DNA of 64,000 nt from the NCBI RefSeq assembly GCF_000192475.1, contig NZ_AEYW01000004.1:1-64000 (forward strand), given 5' to 3'. A program made the position numbers and the translations under genes. The number at the start of each line of letters is the position of its first letter. The first letter of the stretch is position 1. The stretch comes from Ruegeria conchae (GTDB lineage Bacteria > Pseudomonadota > Alphaproteobacteria > Rhodobacterales > Rhodobacteraceae). The notes beneath the pieces were generated by a model. The model was given only the letters and a program-made list of their open reading frames with translations, was not told where the DNA came from and did no database searches. Positions 9,753-18,300 of the stretch are shown in pieces.

Positions 9753-11042
9753 TCAAAGATTGACCCTCAGTCTCAGTCCTAAGACCAGCGGGTCGTTCGA
9801 GTTTGATCCGGGATTTTTCAGGTATTGCACGTCTGCCGTCAGTGCCAGATTGTCGGCCAGGTCCAAACGGTAGAAAACTTCAAGTGTCGTTTGACTGGGC
9901 AATCCTGGTGTCGTCAGGTCGGCAACAGTGGCCGCTATGCCAAGGAGATCATCGTAGGTGCCAGGTCGCCACATCAAGCCTGCGTTGACTGCACGCCTGG
10001 CCAGCGCACCCCCGCCATTGGACCATCCCAGCCGTCCGAAAATCATCAGTTGGCTGTCGAATGTATGGTTGGCAGAAAGTGTGGCTCCATATGTTTCCGG
10101 TACGCCAACTTGTCGGCGCGCATCTGTGTGAAACATCCCCAGATGAACGTTTGTCAGAAATCGTTTTGATTTTTCGGGCGTCCAGCCGATCTCGGCGTAT
10201 TTGTAGAATTCGCTACCCCCGGAAAACCACTCAATGTCTGTGAGAGACCCATTGGCATCGCTAACTACCCCTAACGCGTAAATCTGGTCCGTTAGATAGC
10301 CGCCGACGGTGACGCCAAAACCTGGATCGGGGATTGGCAGCACCGGGCTAAACAGGATCGAATAGTTCGAAAAGGTCGTTCGTGGGTTCACGTAACCCAG
10401 AATGTCAGAGTAGTCGCCCGGATCGATCCGACCCGCCACCACTCCTCCGCGGCCGTTTGCGAAGGCTTGTTGCCAGTAAGCTACCGACAAGGTCGTGTTT
10501 GTGTCCCCAAACGTGACCGCGGTTGCCCCTTGATACCCAATTTGCGCAGGCAGCGCTGAAGGTGCAATGGACTGGCCCAACCGGTGTCGGTTCTCCAGAA
10601 TAAAGACAAGGCTACCCGGGTTTTCACCACCCCGGTTTGCCAATTCCCACGTCCCGATCATCCTGAGCTGACCGGATGCAGATTCGTCTTGCCCGGTCAG
10701 GCTGTGAGAACTGCGCTGGTATAGCGCCTGATAGTCGAAGCTGAGGGCTAATCCGGTGTTTTCCCGAAATCGACCCAAAGCGTTCTCGGCTGGATCAATG
10801 GCACGGTCCAAACCGGGCCAACGCGAATCTTCCAGCCGGCGCAACCTGTCTTGCTCCTGCTGCGCGCTGGCTGATCCCGGACCACCCAACGATACCTGGG
10901 CTGCGGCCTCCAGTTTGGCCTGACCAGCGTTTTCCTGTGCGCCAGCAGCACCGGCAAATAGTGCAAAGGCGCTCAATAACGCGGTGGAAAGGGTCGGTCG
11001 TGATGGAAGGTACGATCTCTGGTGCGACAAAACTCCAATCAC
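9753..11042 (-). CDS. OprB-like outer-membrane porin
   Basis: A 429-residue outer-membrane beta-barrel. The N-terminus has a long signal region ending at AGAAGAQ-EN, then a coiled, alanine/glutamine-rich stretch before the barrel. It shows alternating aromatic/polar strands, repeated ENRHRLG/FLTNVHLGMF-type strands and a terminal LRLRVNL typical of barrels, and resembles carbohydrate-selective OprB porins. The start is GTG overlapping the stop of the upstream GYD gene (GTGA, 11039-11042). An internal ATG is not favoured. Placed downstream of two secreted amidohydrolases, it probably admits their substrate or releases their product. Sugar specificity cannot be assigned. Confidence 0.75.
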   Translation of the reverse strand: MIGVLSHQRSYLPSRPTLSTALLSAFALFAGAAGAQENAGQAKLEAAAQVSLGGPGSASAQQEQDRLRRLEDSRWPGLDRAIDPAENALGRFRENTGLALSFDYQALYQRSSHSLTGQDESASGQLRMIGTWELANRGGENPGSLVFILENRHRLGQSIAPSALPAQIGYQGATAVTFGDTNTTLSVAYWQQAFANGRGGVVAGRIDPGDYSDILGYVNPRTTFSNYSILFSPVLPIPDPGFGVTVGGYLTDQIYALGVVSDANGSLTDIEWFSGGSEFYKYAEIGWTPEKSKRFLTNVHLGMFHTDARRQVGVPETYGATLSANHTFDSQLMIFGRLGWSNGGGALARRAVNAGLMWRPGTYDDLLGIAATVADLTTPGLPSQTTLEVFYRLDLADNLALTADVQYLKNPGSNSNDPLVLGLRLRVNL

Positions 11043-11440
11043 TTTACATCATCCACAGCTTTTATTTCGGAAACACGTTCCAGCGCCGCAGCCATGTCGG
11101 CGCTGCTCATCAACTCGATCATCTGGTAATCATCAAGCAGGCCATCGCCGAGGCGGCTAACATAGAAGGCTTGGATAAAGGTAGGGTCATCTGGCAGGGA
11201 GACGGTGATGTAGTTCTTCCCGTTCCCAAGTCCCCAGTAATAGCTCAAAAGCTCTCCACCGAGCGCTTCGATCCCGCCCTTCACCGAGGCTGCGCGATCC
11301 CCCGGATTGGCGATCTGCATTTCCCAAGCGGTGCTATTGGACGTGCCAATGAACAAAAACGTACGCATGCTTTCGGCGTCTTCAGCTGCGGCAATTGAAC
11401 CACAGATCGCCATAAAGACGCCAAGGCTGAGATGTTTCAC
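11039..11440 (-). CDS. Secreted GYD-domain-like small protein
   Basis: A 133-residue protein with a signal peptide (VFMAICGSIAAAED). The rest resembles the GYD family (a ferredoxin-like alpha/beta fold of unknown function). The start is GTG 11440 with AAAGGAAAG about five bases upstream. It sits between the amidohydrolase genes and the porin gene and overlaps the latter by four bases, so it belongs to the same transcription unit. Periplasmic placement of a GYD-type protein is unusual, since most are cytoplasmic. No function is claimed. Confidence 0.6.
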   Translation of the reverse strand: MKHLSLGVFMAICGSIAAAEDAESMRTFLFIGTSNSTAWEMQIANPGDRAASVKGGIEALGGELLSYYWGLGNGKNYITVSLPDDPTFIQAFYVSRLGDGLLDDYQMIELMSSADMAAALERVSEIKAVDDVK

Positions 11441-11512
11441 AGTCTTTCCTTTCAGGGAAGGTTTCTTGGCTGAAGTGTGGGGTTATCAAAGATAGACCAC
11501 CCCACTTTCCTT

Positions 11513-12904
11513 TTATTGCAGCGTATTCTTGTAGAATTTGCCGTCTTTCATGATGACACGGATGGTGTCGAAACCTTCTTCACGCGGTTCCGCGTCAAAC
11601 CATTTCGGTTGGGCCCCCAAGACAGAAAGATCTTCCAGCGGGTTGCCATCGACGATCAGGATATCGGCGTAGGCTCCTTCTTGGATCACCCCCAACTGCT
11701 CCGGATAAGGATTACGTTGGCCAGTCAGCTGCGCCAGTTCGCCCGCGGTCGACGTAGCGGAGACCAGCATGGCATGATTGCCGAACCAATCAGCAAACTG
11801 GTACTTTTCGAAATCGCGATGGGCACGGCCCTGATCGAGCGTTGACAGTACTGTATCAACGTTGTGCACGACCTTGGGTTTGTATTTCTTGACAAGCGCG
11901 ATGAGATCCTTGCTTTGGTCATGTGCAACCGCAAGCTTGATGCCTGCTGGCGTACCCGGTGCAAAGTTCGGGTGCTCAAACAGGATCGGTGAGAACCCGG
12001 CGGTGTTGAGGGACCAGAATATCCCTTCATCAGCCATTCGTTTCACGGTTTCTTCTGTGACCATCTGGCCGTGTTCAATAACCTTGACGCCCGCATCCAG
12101 TGCCATTTGGACAGTTTCGTCCGTGTATGCATGCGTAAAGGCATAAGTATCAAAAAAGGCTGCGACCTCTACGGCCGCCCTGATCTCTTCCACGCCGTAT
12201 CCCACAGACCAAAGCGGGTCTAATTCCGAGGAAACACCGCCGCCGACGGTTAACTTGATTTGCGTGGCCCCATAGCTGAGGTTCCGGCGCGCGGCCGTTC
12301 TGATTTCGTCTACGCCGTCCGCAACGACCGCGAGATTGAGTTCTTCCACCTGTGCGACGGGGCCACCTTCAGCCCGGGCACGAGGGCTGCGCCAGTCCGT
12401 GTGACCAGATTGTGGGCCGATGCACGCGCCGCTCGGGTAAATCCGTGGCCCGACAAGGATATTCTGATCGATCAGCTTTTTCATCGCATCGCCTTGGCCA
12501 CAGGCATCGCGAACCGTTGTGTACCCATCCATAAGGTAATCACGCGCGTTTGCGACCGCCATCGCGCCGACGCCGTCCCAATTCGCATATTCCGCGCCAC
12601 CAAAGCTTGTGAACAGACCGGTCAGGTTCAGATGGACGTGGCTGTCGATCAGCCCGGGCATCAATGTGCGACCACCTCCATCCACAACCGTCGCGCCAGG
12701 CGCGTCGATAGCCTCGGTGGACACTTCTTTGATCAAGTTGCCTTCAACCAGAACGCTGGCGTTCTCGATCCGCGCCTCATTTACTCCGTCAAAGACATGG
12801 ACGTTGGTGAACAGGGTTTGTGGCAGGGTGTCCTGCGCAAACGCAGCAGTGGCAGTGAAAAAAACCAGGCTCGCGACGGCAGCCGTCTTTGTCGAAATAT
12901 TCAT
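11513..12904 (-). CDS. Secreted amidohydrolase (imidazolonepropionase/prolidase-like), copy 1
   Basis: A 463-residue metal-dependent hydrolase of the amidohydrolase superfamily with a signal peptide (ATAAFAQD). The N-terminal beta-sandwich is followed by the metal-binding HxH (H89, H91 in LIDSHVHLN), a likely carboxylated lysine in TQIKLTVGGG, further histidines in FTHAYTD and VIEHGQM, and a late aspartate (VVHNVDT). The close group includes secreted Xaa-Pro dipeptidase-like and cyclic-amide hydrolases. It is a clear paralogue of the adjacent upstream gene, sharing LFTNVHVFDGVNEARIENA. Both are periplasmic, next to a porin and a GYD protein. Substrate is unknown; a cyclic amide or dipeptide is a reasonable guess. 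Confidence 0.82.
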   Translation of the reverse strand: MNISTKTAAVASLVFFTATAAFAQDTLPQTLFTNVHVFDGVNEARIENASVLVEGNLIKEVSTEAIDAPGATVVDGGGRTLMPGLIDSHVHLNLTGLFTSFGGAEYANWDGVGAMAVANARDYLMDGYTTVRDACGQGDAMKKLIDQNILVGPRIYPSGACIGPQSGHTDWRSPRARAEGGPVAQVEELNLAVVADGVDEIRTAARRNLSYGATQIKLTVGGGVSSELDPLWSVGYGVEEIRAAVEVAAFFDTYAFTHAYTDETVQMALDAGVKVIEHGQMVTEETVKRMADEGIFWSLNTAGFSPILFEHPNFAPGTPAGIKLAVAHDQSKDLIALVKKYKPKVVHNVDTVLSTLDQGRAHRDFEKYQFADWFGNHAMLVSATSTAGELAQLTGQRNPYPEQLGVIQEGAYADILIVDGNPLEDLSVLGAQPKWFDAEPREEGFDTIRVIMKDGKFYKNTLQ

Positions 12905-12966
12905 GTCCTTCTCTCCCTTAAAATTTAGTGCGCGGGGTGCCGAGGTAAGTTCACCCCACGCGACAC

Positions 12967-14358
12967 TCAGTCGAGTGTGTTCTTGTAGATCACGCCATCT
13001 TTCATGATGATCTTCAGATTGGTGTCGGGATCGGACAGCAGCAGGATGTCCTCCAGCGGGTTCCCATCAACCAATAGAAGATCGGCGTATGCACCCTCTT
13101 CGACCACACCCAGCGGGCCGTCCTGATAAGGATTGTTCAAACCTGTAAGACGGTTCATGCGCGCACCGTTTGACGTTGCGATGCGTAAAATGTCGAAGGG
13201 TGTGAAATTCGCTTCAAGCAGGTATTTGAACTCGTCGCTCATCTTCTTGTCCTGCTCTAGCGTTTGGTCCCAGTTGTTGATGAGGTCAGTGCCCAGGGTG
13301 TAGAGATCGATCATGCCTGGCGTGGTTTGAATTACTTCAATCATGTTGGCCGCGGCATCCCGCACCGCCTTCCACTTCGCAAACGACGCTGGTGTGTAAA
13401 ATGCTTCGGCCTGCTCGGTGGAGACCGAGTAGACCGGAGCCACGGCGGTCGCAAACATGATCTGTTTTTGAACCATGACCTCGGCCACTTCCGGAGTCAG
13501 AAACGGAATGTGTTCGACGGTCTTCGCGCCATTGTCGATACAGTTTCGGATCGCCTGTTCAGTGAACACATGGCAGGTCACATAAGTGCCCCATTGTTCG
13601 GCGGTTTTGACTGCCATCTGGATTTCATCGGCTTGGTACTGAAGCGAATGCAGGGGGTCGAACTCGGACGTAACACCGCCGCTGACCATAATTTTGATCT
13701 GGGTTGCCCCGCGGCGCAGGTTCTCGCGTACAGCCATCCGGATCTGATCCGGCCCATCGGCTATAAAGCTCATTTCACTTTCGACCCAATGTGATGGTCC
13801 TTGCCCAGACAGTGTGGGATGCCGGTCGTTCAGTTTACGGAAGTCCGCGTGCCCGGATGTCTGGGTGATGAAGGCTTCAGACGAGTAAATGCGCGGCCCT
13901 GGAAACATGCCGGAATCTATAATGCGAGCGATGGATTTTGCTGGTCCGCCTAGGTCCCGGACAGTGGTGAACCCATTCATCAGGATGCGTTCAGACCGAA
14001 TTGTCGCGACGCCGCCAAGGTGAAAGGGTGTTATATTCTGGCGCAACCCATCGCTGAGAGGGTTGAACACCGTAAGATGCACGTGTTGATCATGCATTCC
14101 GGGCATCAGTGTGCGCCCACCACCGTCGATGATTTGCGCATTGGCGACGGCAAGCGGCTCAGTCGAGACCTCGGCGATCAGGTTATCAACGACCAAAACA
14201 TTTGCGTTCTCGATCCGCGCTTCGTTCACCCCATCAAAGACATGAACATTTGTGAAAAGGATCGGGAAACTTTCTTCCTGTGCAGCGGCATGAGTTGGAA
14301 ACAGATGGCTCGCAGCTAGTACTGCGGGCACAAGTATGCGCATCAGACATCCGTTCAT
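12967..14358 (-). CDS. Secreted amidohydrolase, copy 2 (paralogue)
   Basis: This gene is a tandem paralogue of the downstream amidohydrolase. With ATG 14358 it is 463 residues, the same length as its partner. That start has AGGAG five bases upstream, whereas the upstream ATG at 14394 has no Shine-Dalgarno. A signal peptide (ILVPAVLAASHLFPTHAAAQ) precedes the conserved LFTNVHVFDGVNEARIENA segment, the HxH pair (HDQHVHLT), the putative carboxylated lysine (TQIKIMVSGGV) and later metal ligands (VTCHVFTEQ, VEHIPF, LGTDLINN). It is first in the minus-strand unit and diverges from the AraC regulator, which may control it. Divergence from copy 1 suggests a related but different substrate. Confidence 0.82.
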   Translation of the reverse strand: MNGCLMRILVPAVLAASHLFPTHAAAQEESFPILFTNVHVFDGVNEARIENANVLVVDNLIAEVSTEPLAVANAQIIDGGGRTLMPGMHDQHVHLTVFNPLSDGLRQNITPFHLGGVATIRSERILMNGFTTVRDLGGPAKSIARIIDSGMFPGPRIYSSEAFITQTSGHADFRKLNDRHPTLSGQGPSHWVESEMSFIADGPDQIRMAVRENLRRGATQIKIMVSGGVTSEFDPLHSLQYQADEIQMAVKTAEQWGTYVTCHVFTEQAIRNCIDNGAKTVEHIPFLTPEVAEVMVQKQIMFATAVAPVYSVSTEQAEAFYTPASFAKWKAVRDAAANMIEVIQTTPGMIDLYTLGTDLINNWDQTLEQDKKMSDEFKYLLEANFTPFDILRIATSNGARMNRLTGLNNPYQDGPLGVVEEGAYADLLLVDGNPLEDILLLSDPDTNLKIIMKDGVIYKNTLD

Positions 14359-14538
14359 CAGGGCTCCTATCAACAAGAATCGCAAAAGGCGCATTTAGGA
14401 GTCATTATAGAATTCGAATAACTTGATGCCTGACAATTTGCCGGTTCGTGAAAAATAGTTTTGGAAAACTGCAAGATTTAATAATTTTATTGTGGGAATT
14501 TCCTACACTCGGGCATATTGCGAATTTCTGGAGAAGAG

Positions 14539-15564
14539 ATGACAAGAAGACTTGGTAATAACACGGATCAGTCGCTGCCACTCGTCAGGGCTTCAGTTGC
14601 GGGTCCGGTTGTCGCAGCGCTTCGCAGCGTAGGGGTCGAACCCGCGTTTGTTCTTGATCCTCTGGGGTTGAACGAAGCGCAGGTAATGGACCCGAAGAAT
14701 TTCCTGCGCCACGATACCGTCTACCAGATCTATCAGGCCGTGGCAGAAGCCACTTCAACGGATTTTTGCGCACGGGTCGGGCAATCCGTTGACCTTGTCA
14801 AATTTCTCCCGCTTGGCGATATGCTGGCAGAAGCCCTTACATTGGGAGACTTCTTTACCAGGTTCACACAAGCGGTTTCCAAGGAATCCAATGCCGTTAC
14901 GCAATCCCTCTTTGTTGAAGGAGAGCACGCGTATTTCAGTGCCAAAAGGAACTTCCAAATTTCGGTTTCTCCCAGCCAAACCGACGCGTTTCTGACGAGT
15001 ATATGGATATCCCTGTTGCACCGTGTCCTGGATTTCAGGTGGGACCCCAACCAGGTCATTCTTCGCGTCAGTGACCCGGATGCGCTGCCCGGTCAGTTTC
15101 ACGGCGTTCGGGCAATCAAGTGCAATCCTCAAGGTTTTTCGATCAGGTTTCCCTCCAGCTGGTTAAGTTACAGACTACGACCAGAGGCACTGGAAAACCC
15201 CCCAGACTACAGGGTTATGGATGAAGATCTGGCCGCCCCGCAGGATTTCCTTGCGGGACTGAAAGGCCTAATCAGGGTCCATCTTTCGGATTCAGGATTT
15301 GGTGTGGATGAGCTTGCGGACCTTTGCGGCTTTCATCAGGAAACACTGAACAACCGGCTGGAACCTTACGGTCAAACGGCGTCCCAAGTGATCGCGCGCA
15401 TTAAGCAGGAAGAAGCCGAACGCCTGCTGGCAAAAGACAATAAATCCGTCGGCGAGACAGCGCAAAGGCTTGGCTATGCCGACCCAACCGCCTTCTCCAG
15501 AGCATTTCGTAAATGGACGGGCGTATCTCCGGCAGCCTACAAGAAATCAAACCGGAAGGACTAG
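14539..15564 (+). CDS. AraC-family transcriptional regulator
   Basis: A 341-residue regulator. The N-terminal ~200 residues match the arabinose-binding-like domain of the OruR/AraC-type subgroup, and the C-terminal 90 residues hold the two AraC helix-turn-helix motifs (VDELADLCGFHQETLNNRL and VGETAQRLGYADPTAFSRAF). ATG 14539 is chosen because GGAG (14530-14533) sits five bases upstream; a TTG at 14518 is possible. The gene is divergent from the amidohydrolase-GYD-porin unit across 180 bp, so it is a good candidate for its ligand-responsive activator. Confidence 0.85.
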   Translation: MTRRLGNNTDQSLPLVRASVAGPVVAALRSVGVEPAFVLDPLGLNEAQVMDPKNFLRHDTVYQIYQAVAEATSTDFCARVGQSVDLVKFLPLGDMLAEALTLGDFFTRFTQAVSKESNAVTQSLFVEGEHAYFSAKRNFQISVSPSQTDAFLTSIWISLLHRVLDFRWDPNQVILRVSDPDALPGQFHGVRAIKCNPQGFSIRFPSSWLSYRLRPEALENPPDYRVMDEDLAAPQDFLAGLKGLIRVHLSDSGFGVDELADLCGFHQETLNNRLEPYGQTASQVIARIKQEEAERLLAKDNKSVGETAQRLGYADPTAFSRAFRKWTGVSPAAYKKSNRKD

Positions 15565-15566
15565 CA

Positions 15567-15932
15567 TTGCTCCTGAACATCGCCGTCGGTCTTCTATCTG
15601 CATTTTTTCTCTTTGCTTCATCCATCAAGATTTTTGGGTGGCAAAAGAAGGTCTTTGAAATCCAGTTGGGCATGTTCGAAAGCTACGGCCTCAACAGGCA
15701 GATCATGTTCATCGTCGGATGCGGGGAACTTTTCGGGGCAATTGCCATCTGGTTTCAATCGTCGTGGATCGGGCCGCTAGGAGCACTTGCGTTGCTCTGC
15801 ACATCTGTCGGAGCGATATTCTGCCATCTAGTGTTCGATACCTGGAAGCAGGGTATACCGGCGACGATAACAGGGACACTTGCGGCTCTTGTTTTGAACG
15901 CTGGGTATTCAAAGCTTCTAAACATACTGTAG
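15567..15932 (+). CDS. DoxX-like small membrane protein
   Basis: A protein of about 121 residues with four hydrophobic segments and a short SIKIFGWQKK segment after the first helix, as in the DoxX/DUF4870-like membrane families. I choose the TTG at 15567: GGAAGGA (15554-15560) is six bases upstream, and the codon lies only two bases after the AraC stop, implying translational coupling. An earlier ATG (15513) inside the AraC gene is in frame but has no good ribosome site. Function is unknown; such proteins are often linked to quinone or redox chemistry. Confidence 0.65.
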   Translation: MLLNIAVGLLSAFFLFASSIKIFGWQKKVFEIQLGMFESYGLNRQIMFIVGCGELFGAIAIWFQSSWIGPLGALALLCTSVGAIFCHLVFDTWKQGIPATITGTLAALVLNAGYSKLLNIL

Positions 15933-16162
15933 CAACGGCCACCCGACCGATACCAGGAAATCCCAGGACAGCGATGGAACGTCCATAACGGACCTTTATT
16001 CTCGACTTTGCAAAGTCCGCTTTCTGCGCATCGCAGACCTTCGCGAGAATCCCAGGTTCCTTAGGGAGGCCCTTTGCGGGATTGAGCAATGCAAAGGGCC
16101 ATAACCGCAACGACTAAGCCATACACTGATTGAATTCGTCCTAATGCAGAGAAACGCGCAGC

Positions 16163-16460
16163 GCAAAACTATGGGCGAACTACGCAAACTTATGGGGTGT
16201 GCGAAGTGCTATGCGCAAACCTACAAAATCTGTAGGGACGCGCATAACGCTGCATTCTTATCATTGATTTTATTCAGAAAATCTGGGTGTCTTCGCCCAT
16301 AATTTTGCACAGCATTTGCGCATAGGTTTGCACGATTTTCCCATAAGATTGCACGGTTCACTATACGCGCTCAATTGTCGATTGTCGTACAGTGGCTTGA
16401 TCAACTTGAACGCACCATAACTCAGCCAAAAGTGCGTTATTCTTGGAACAATTCAACCCA
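16163..16460 (+). repeat. Dispersed iteron-bearing repeat, copy B
   Basis: This is the second copy of the element at 33-285, in the same orientation. Forward iterons close to CCCATAAGTTTGC occur at 16296-16308, about 16319-16331 and 16340-16352 with 22-bp spacing. Opposite-strand copies (GCAAAACTATGGG 16163-16175, GCAAACTTATGGG 16184-16196, and GCGCAAACCTAC ending at 16224) flank an acaaaatctgtagg core (16223-16236). The array lies between two convergent genes, so it is unlikely to be a promoter. No reading frame is contained in it. Confidence 0.7.
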
Positions 16461-16597
16461 AAACCGAACAAAACAACTCAATTGCGAGGCTATGGTAGAT
16501 TCCTTTCAATTTAGCTCGGCTCGGTTGGTTTAGATAAAAACTATTTAACATCGGCAATTCGACGCATGGGAACAGACGGCAGCAAGCTGTTTAAATT

Positions 16598-16957
16598 CTA
16601 GGGATGCGTCTCATTAAGACTGCATAGGGTGATTAGCCATCGACCATCTGGTTGTCGCTCAAGCACATTCAGCGAAACGCCTTCACCTGTCGTGCCTTCG
16701 CTAAATTCTGCAAGACACCAGCCGAGTTCGCCGTCTCGACCTGCACTAGAGACATTGATTTTTTTGTCTTCTCCACCTTCCGCGACCCACTCTGCATGTG
16801 TGTCTTCAATAGCTTGCCTTCCAATGGAAGGTGGGCCGAAGGGAGAGTACATCTCTGCTTGCGCTGCAAACACGGAAGCGCATCCATTGGCGTCCCCTTT
16901 TCGGTAGCAGGCGACATAGTGGTCGAATACCTCCTGGCACTGTTGTTTGAAGGACAT
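16598..16957 (-). CDS. NTF2/SnoaL-like protein
   Basis: A 119-residue single-domain protein with the cone-like SnoaL/DUF4440 pattern: an N-terminal helix (FDHYVACYRKGDANGCASVF), YSPFGPPSIGRQAIE, and beta strands ending WLITLCSLNETHP. Members act as small-molecule isomerases, hydrolases or binding proteins. AGGAG seven bases upstream supports ATG 16957. It is a single gene convergent with the DoxX-like gene. The substrate cannot be inferred. Confidence 0.65.
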   Translation of the reverse strand: MSFKQQCQEVFDHYVACYRKGDANGCASVFAAQAEMYSPFGPPSIGRQAIEDTHAEWVAEGGEDKKINVSSAGRDGELGWCLAEFSEGTTGEGVSLNVLERQPDGRWLITLCSLNETHP

Positions 16958-17115
16958 ACAAACACTCCTAATTTCGCTGTCCTAGCATCAGGTTCTGCAA
17001 TTCTACTGTCAAATCAACCTCGATCAGATTGTTTGCGTCGCTTCTACCTAGGACAAACCCGTCTTTTGTTTTGCGCCTGGGAACTGACATTTAAGCAAGA
17101 TGCAGCATTTGACTC

Positions 17116-17330
17116 TTTGGGCTCAGAGCAGCCGTTCGCTGCACTAGGCGTGAACGACTGCTACGTGGACAAAGCTGCCGATAAGTCAGTTTGTTGGGAT
17201 GTGTGACAACGGCCCAATGCAGCCGTTCGGCCTTGATCACCGTCGCCGCGATGCGGCCCGTCAAAGGAGACATTCGCTGCACGGGCGAAGATGGAAGACA
17301 GACGCAGGTCCGAAGAGCGGACGAAGCTGA
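17116..17330. repeat. Degenerate intergenic repeat remnants
   Basis: This gene-free stretch contains TTTGGGCTCAGAGC (17116-17129), identical to 31836-31849, and GGACAAAGCTGCCG (17167-17180), identical to 22289-22302, amid imperfect GCCGTTCGCTGC-like phrases. It appears to be a worn copy of a low-complexity intergenic repeat family present at least three times in the window. No gene is visible from 16958 to 17382. Confidence 0.5.
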
Positions 17331-17382
17331 CATTCTGGCTCACCCTGTGTATCCTGACGGCATCGATTAGGGAAGCTTCAAT

Positions 17383-18213
17383 ATGACCAATCCCAACGAA
17401 GTCGCGCACCATTACCATTCCGGTCACTTGCTCAAACGGATTTCCGATGGTTGCGCAGCACTGGGCCTGACCCCGCCAATTTCCCACGACGCTTTGGCGC
17501 CGGTTGACGAGTTTCACATTGGCGGGCGTCTCGCGACCGAACCTTTTGTGAAAGCTCTCGGCCTTTCACCTGAAAGCCGGGTTGTCGATTTTGGCTGTGG
17601 GCTCGGGGGTCCGGCACGCTATGTGGCGGCGGCCACCGGGGCGTATGTGACCGGTGTCGATTTAACCGCCGAGTTTGTGGAAACCGGTCGCGCTCTTACA
17701 GAATGGACGGGCTTGTTACACCGAGTTCAACTCATCGAAGGCAGCGTGTTGGAATTGCCGCTGGACACTGACTCCATGGACGCCGCTTACATGATCCATG
17801 TCGGCATGAACATCGCGGACAAAGTCGGCATCGCCCGTGAGGCGAAGCGAGTGCTCAGGCCAGGCGGAATTTTTGCGATTTACGATGTTATGCAAGTCGG
17901 AGAGGGGCAAATGGACTATCCCGCACCCTGGGCGTCATCTGCAGATCAAAGCGCACTGACTTCTCCGGAGACATATGAAGCTGCTTTGAAATCTGTCGGT
18001 TTCGAGGTGAGTGAGCGGATCGACCGCACTGCATTCGCCAAACAGTTCTTTGCAGATCTGGCAACTGCACAAAGCCGTTCAGATGGCCCTCCACCTTTGG
18101 GTCTTCATCTTATAATGGGCGATGACACCGCGCTTAAGGTGCAACATATGGTCAGGAATATCGAACGTGGTTTGATTGCCCCAATTGAAATCCACGCGCG
18201 CCTTCCAGTTTAG
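17383..18213 (+). CDS. Class I SAM-dependent methyltransferase
   Basis: A 276-residue cytoplasmic methyltransferase. Motif I is VVDFGCGLGGPARYV (about residues 67-81), followed by GVDLTAEFV, the motif IV-like region MDAAYMIHVGMNIAD and the motif V-like RVLRPGGIFAIYDVM. The pattern recalls UbiE/sarcosine-dimethylglycine-type enzymes. AGGGAAG lies about eight bases before ATG 17383. The SDR gene follows 87 bp downstream on the same strand. The methyl acceptor is unknown. Confidence 0.82.
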   Translation: MTNPNEVAHHYHSGHLLKRISDGCAALGLTPPISHDALAPVDEFHIGGRLATEPFVKALGLSPESRVVDFGCGLGGPARYVAAATGAYVTGVDLTAEFVETGRALTEWTGLLHRVQLIEGSVLELPLDTDSMDAAYMIHVGMNIADKVGIAREAKRVLRPGGIFAIYDVMQVGEGQMDYPAPWASSADQSALTSPETYEAALKSVGFEVSERIDRTAFAKQFFADLATAQSRSDGPPPLGLHLIMGDDTALKVQHMVRNIERGLIAPIEIHARLPV

Positions 18214-18300
18214 CTGCTTTGACTAAAAGGTCAGGTTTGGCCTTTCTTAAGTGGGGTGGCGGTTTGTGGTAATCTTCCATAAGCAAATCGGGGAATGCTC

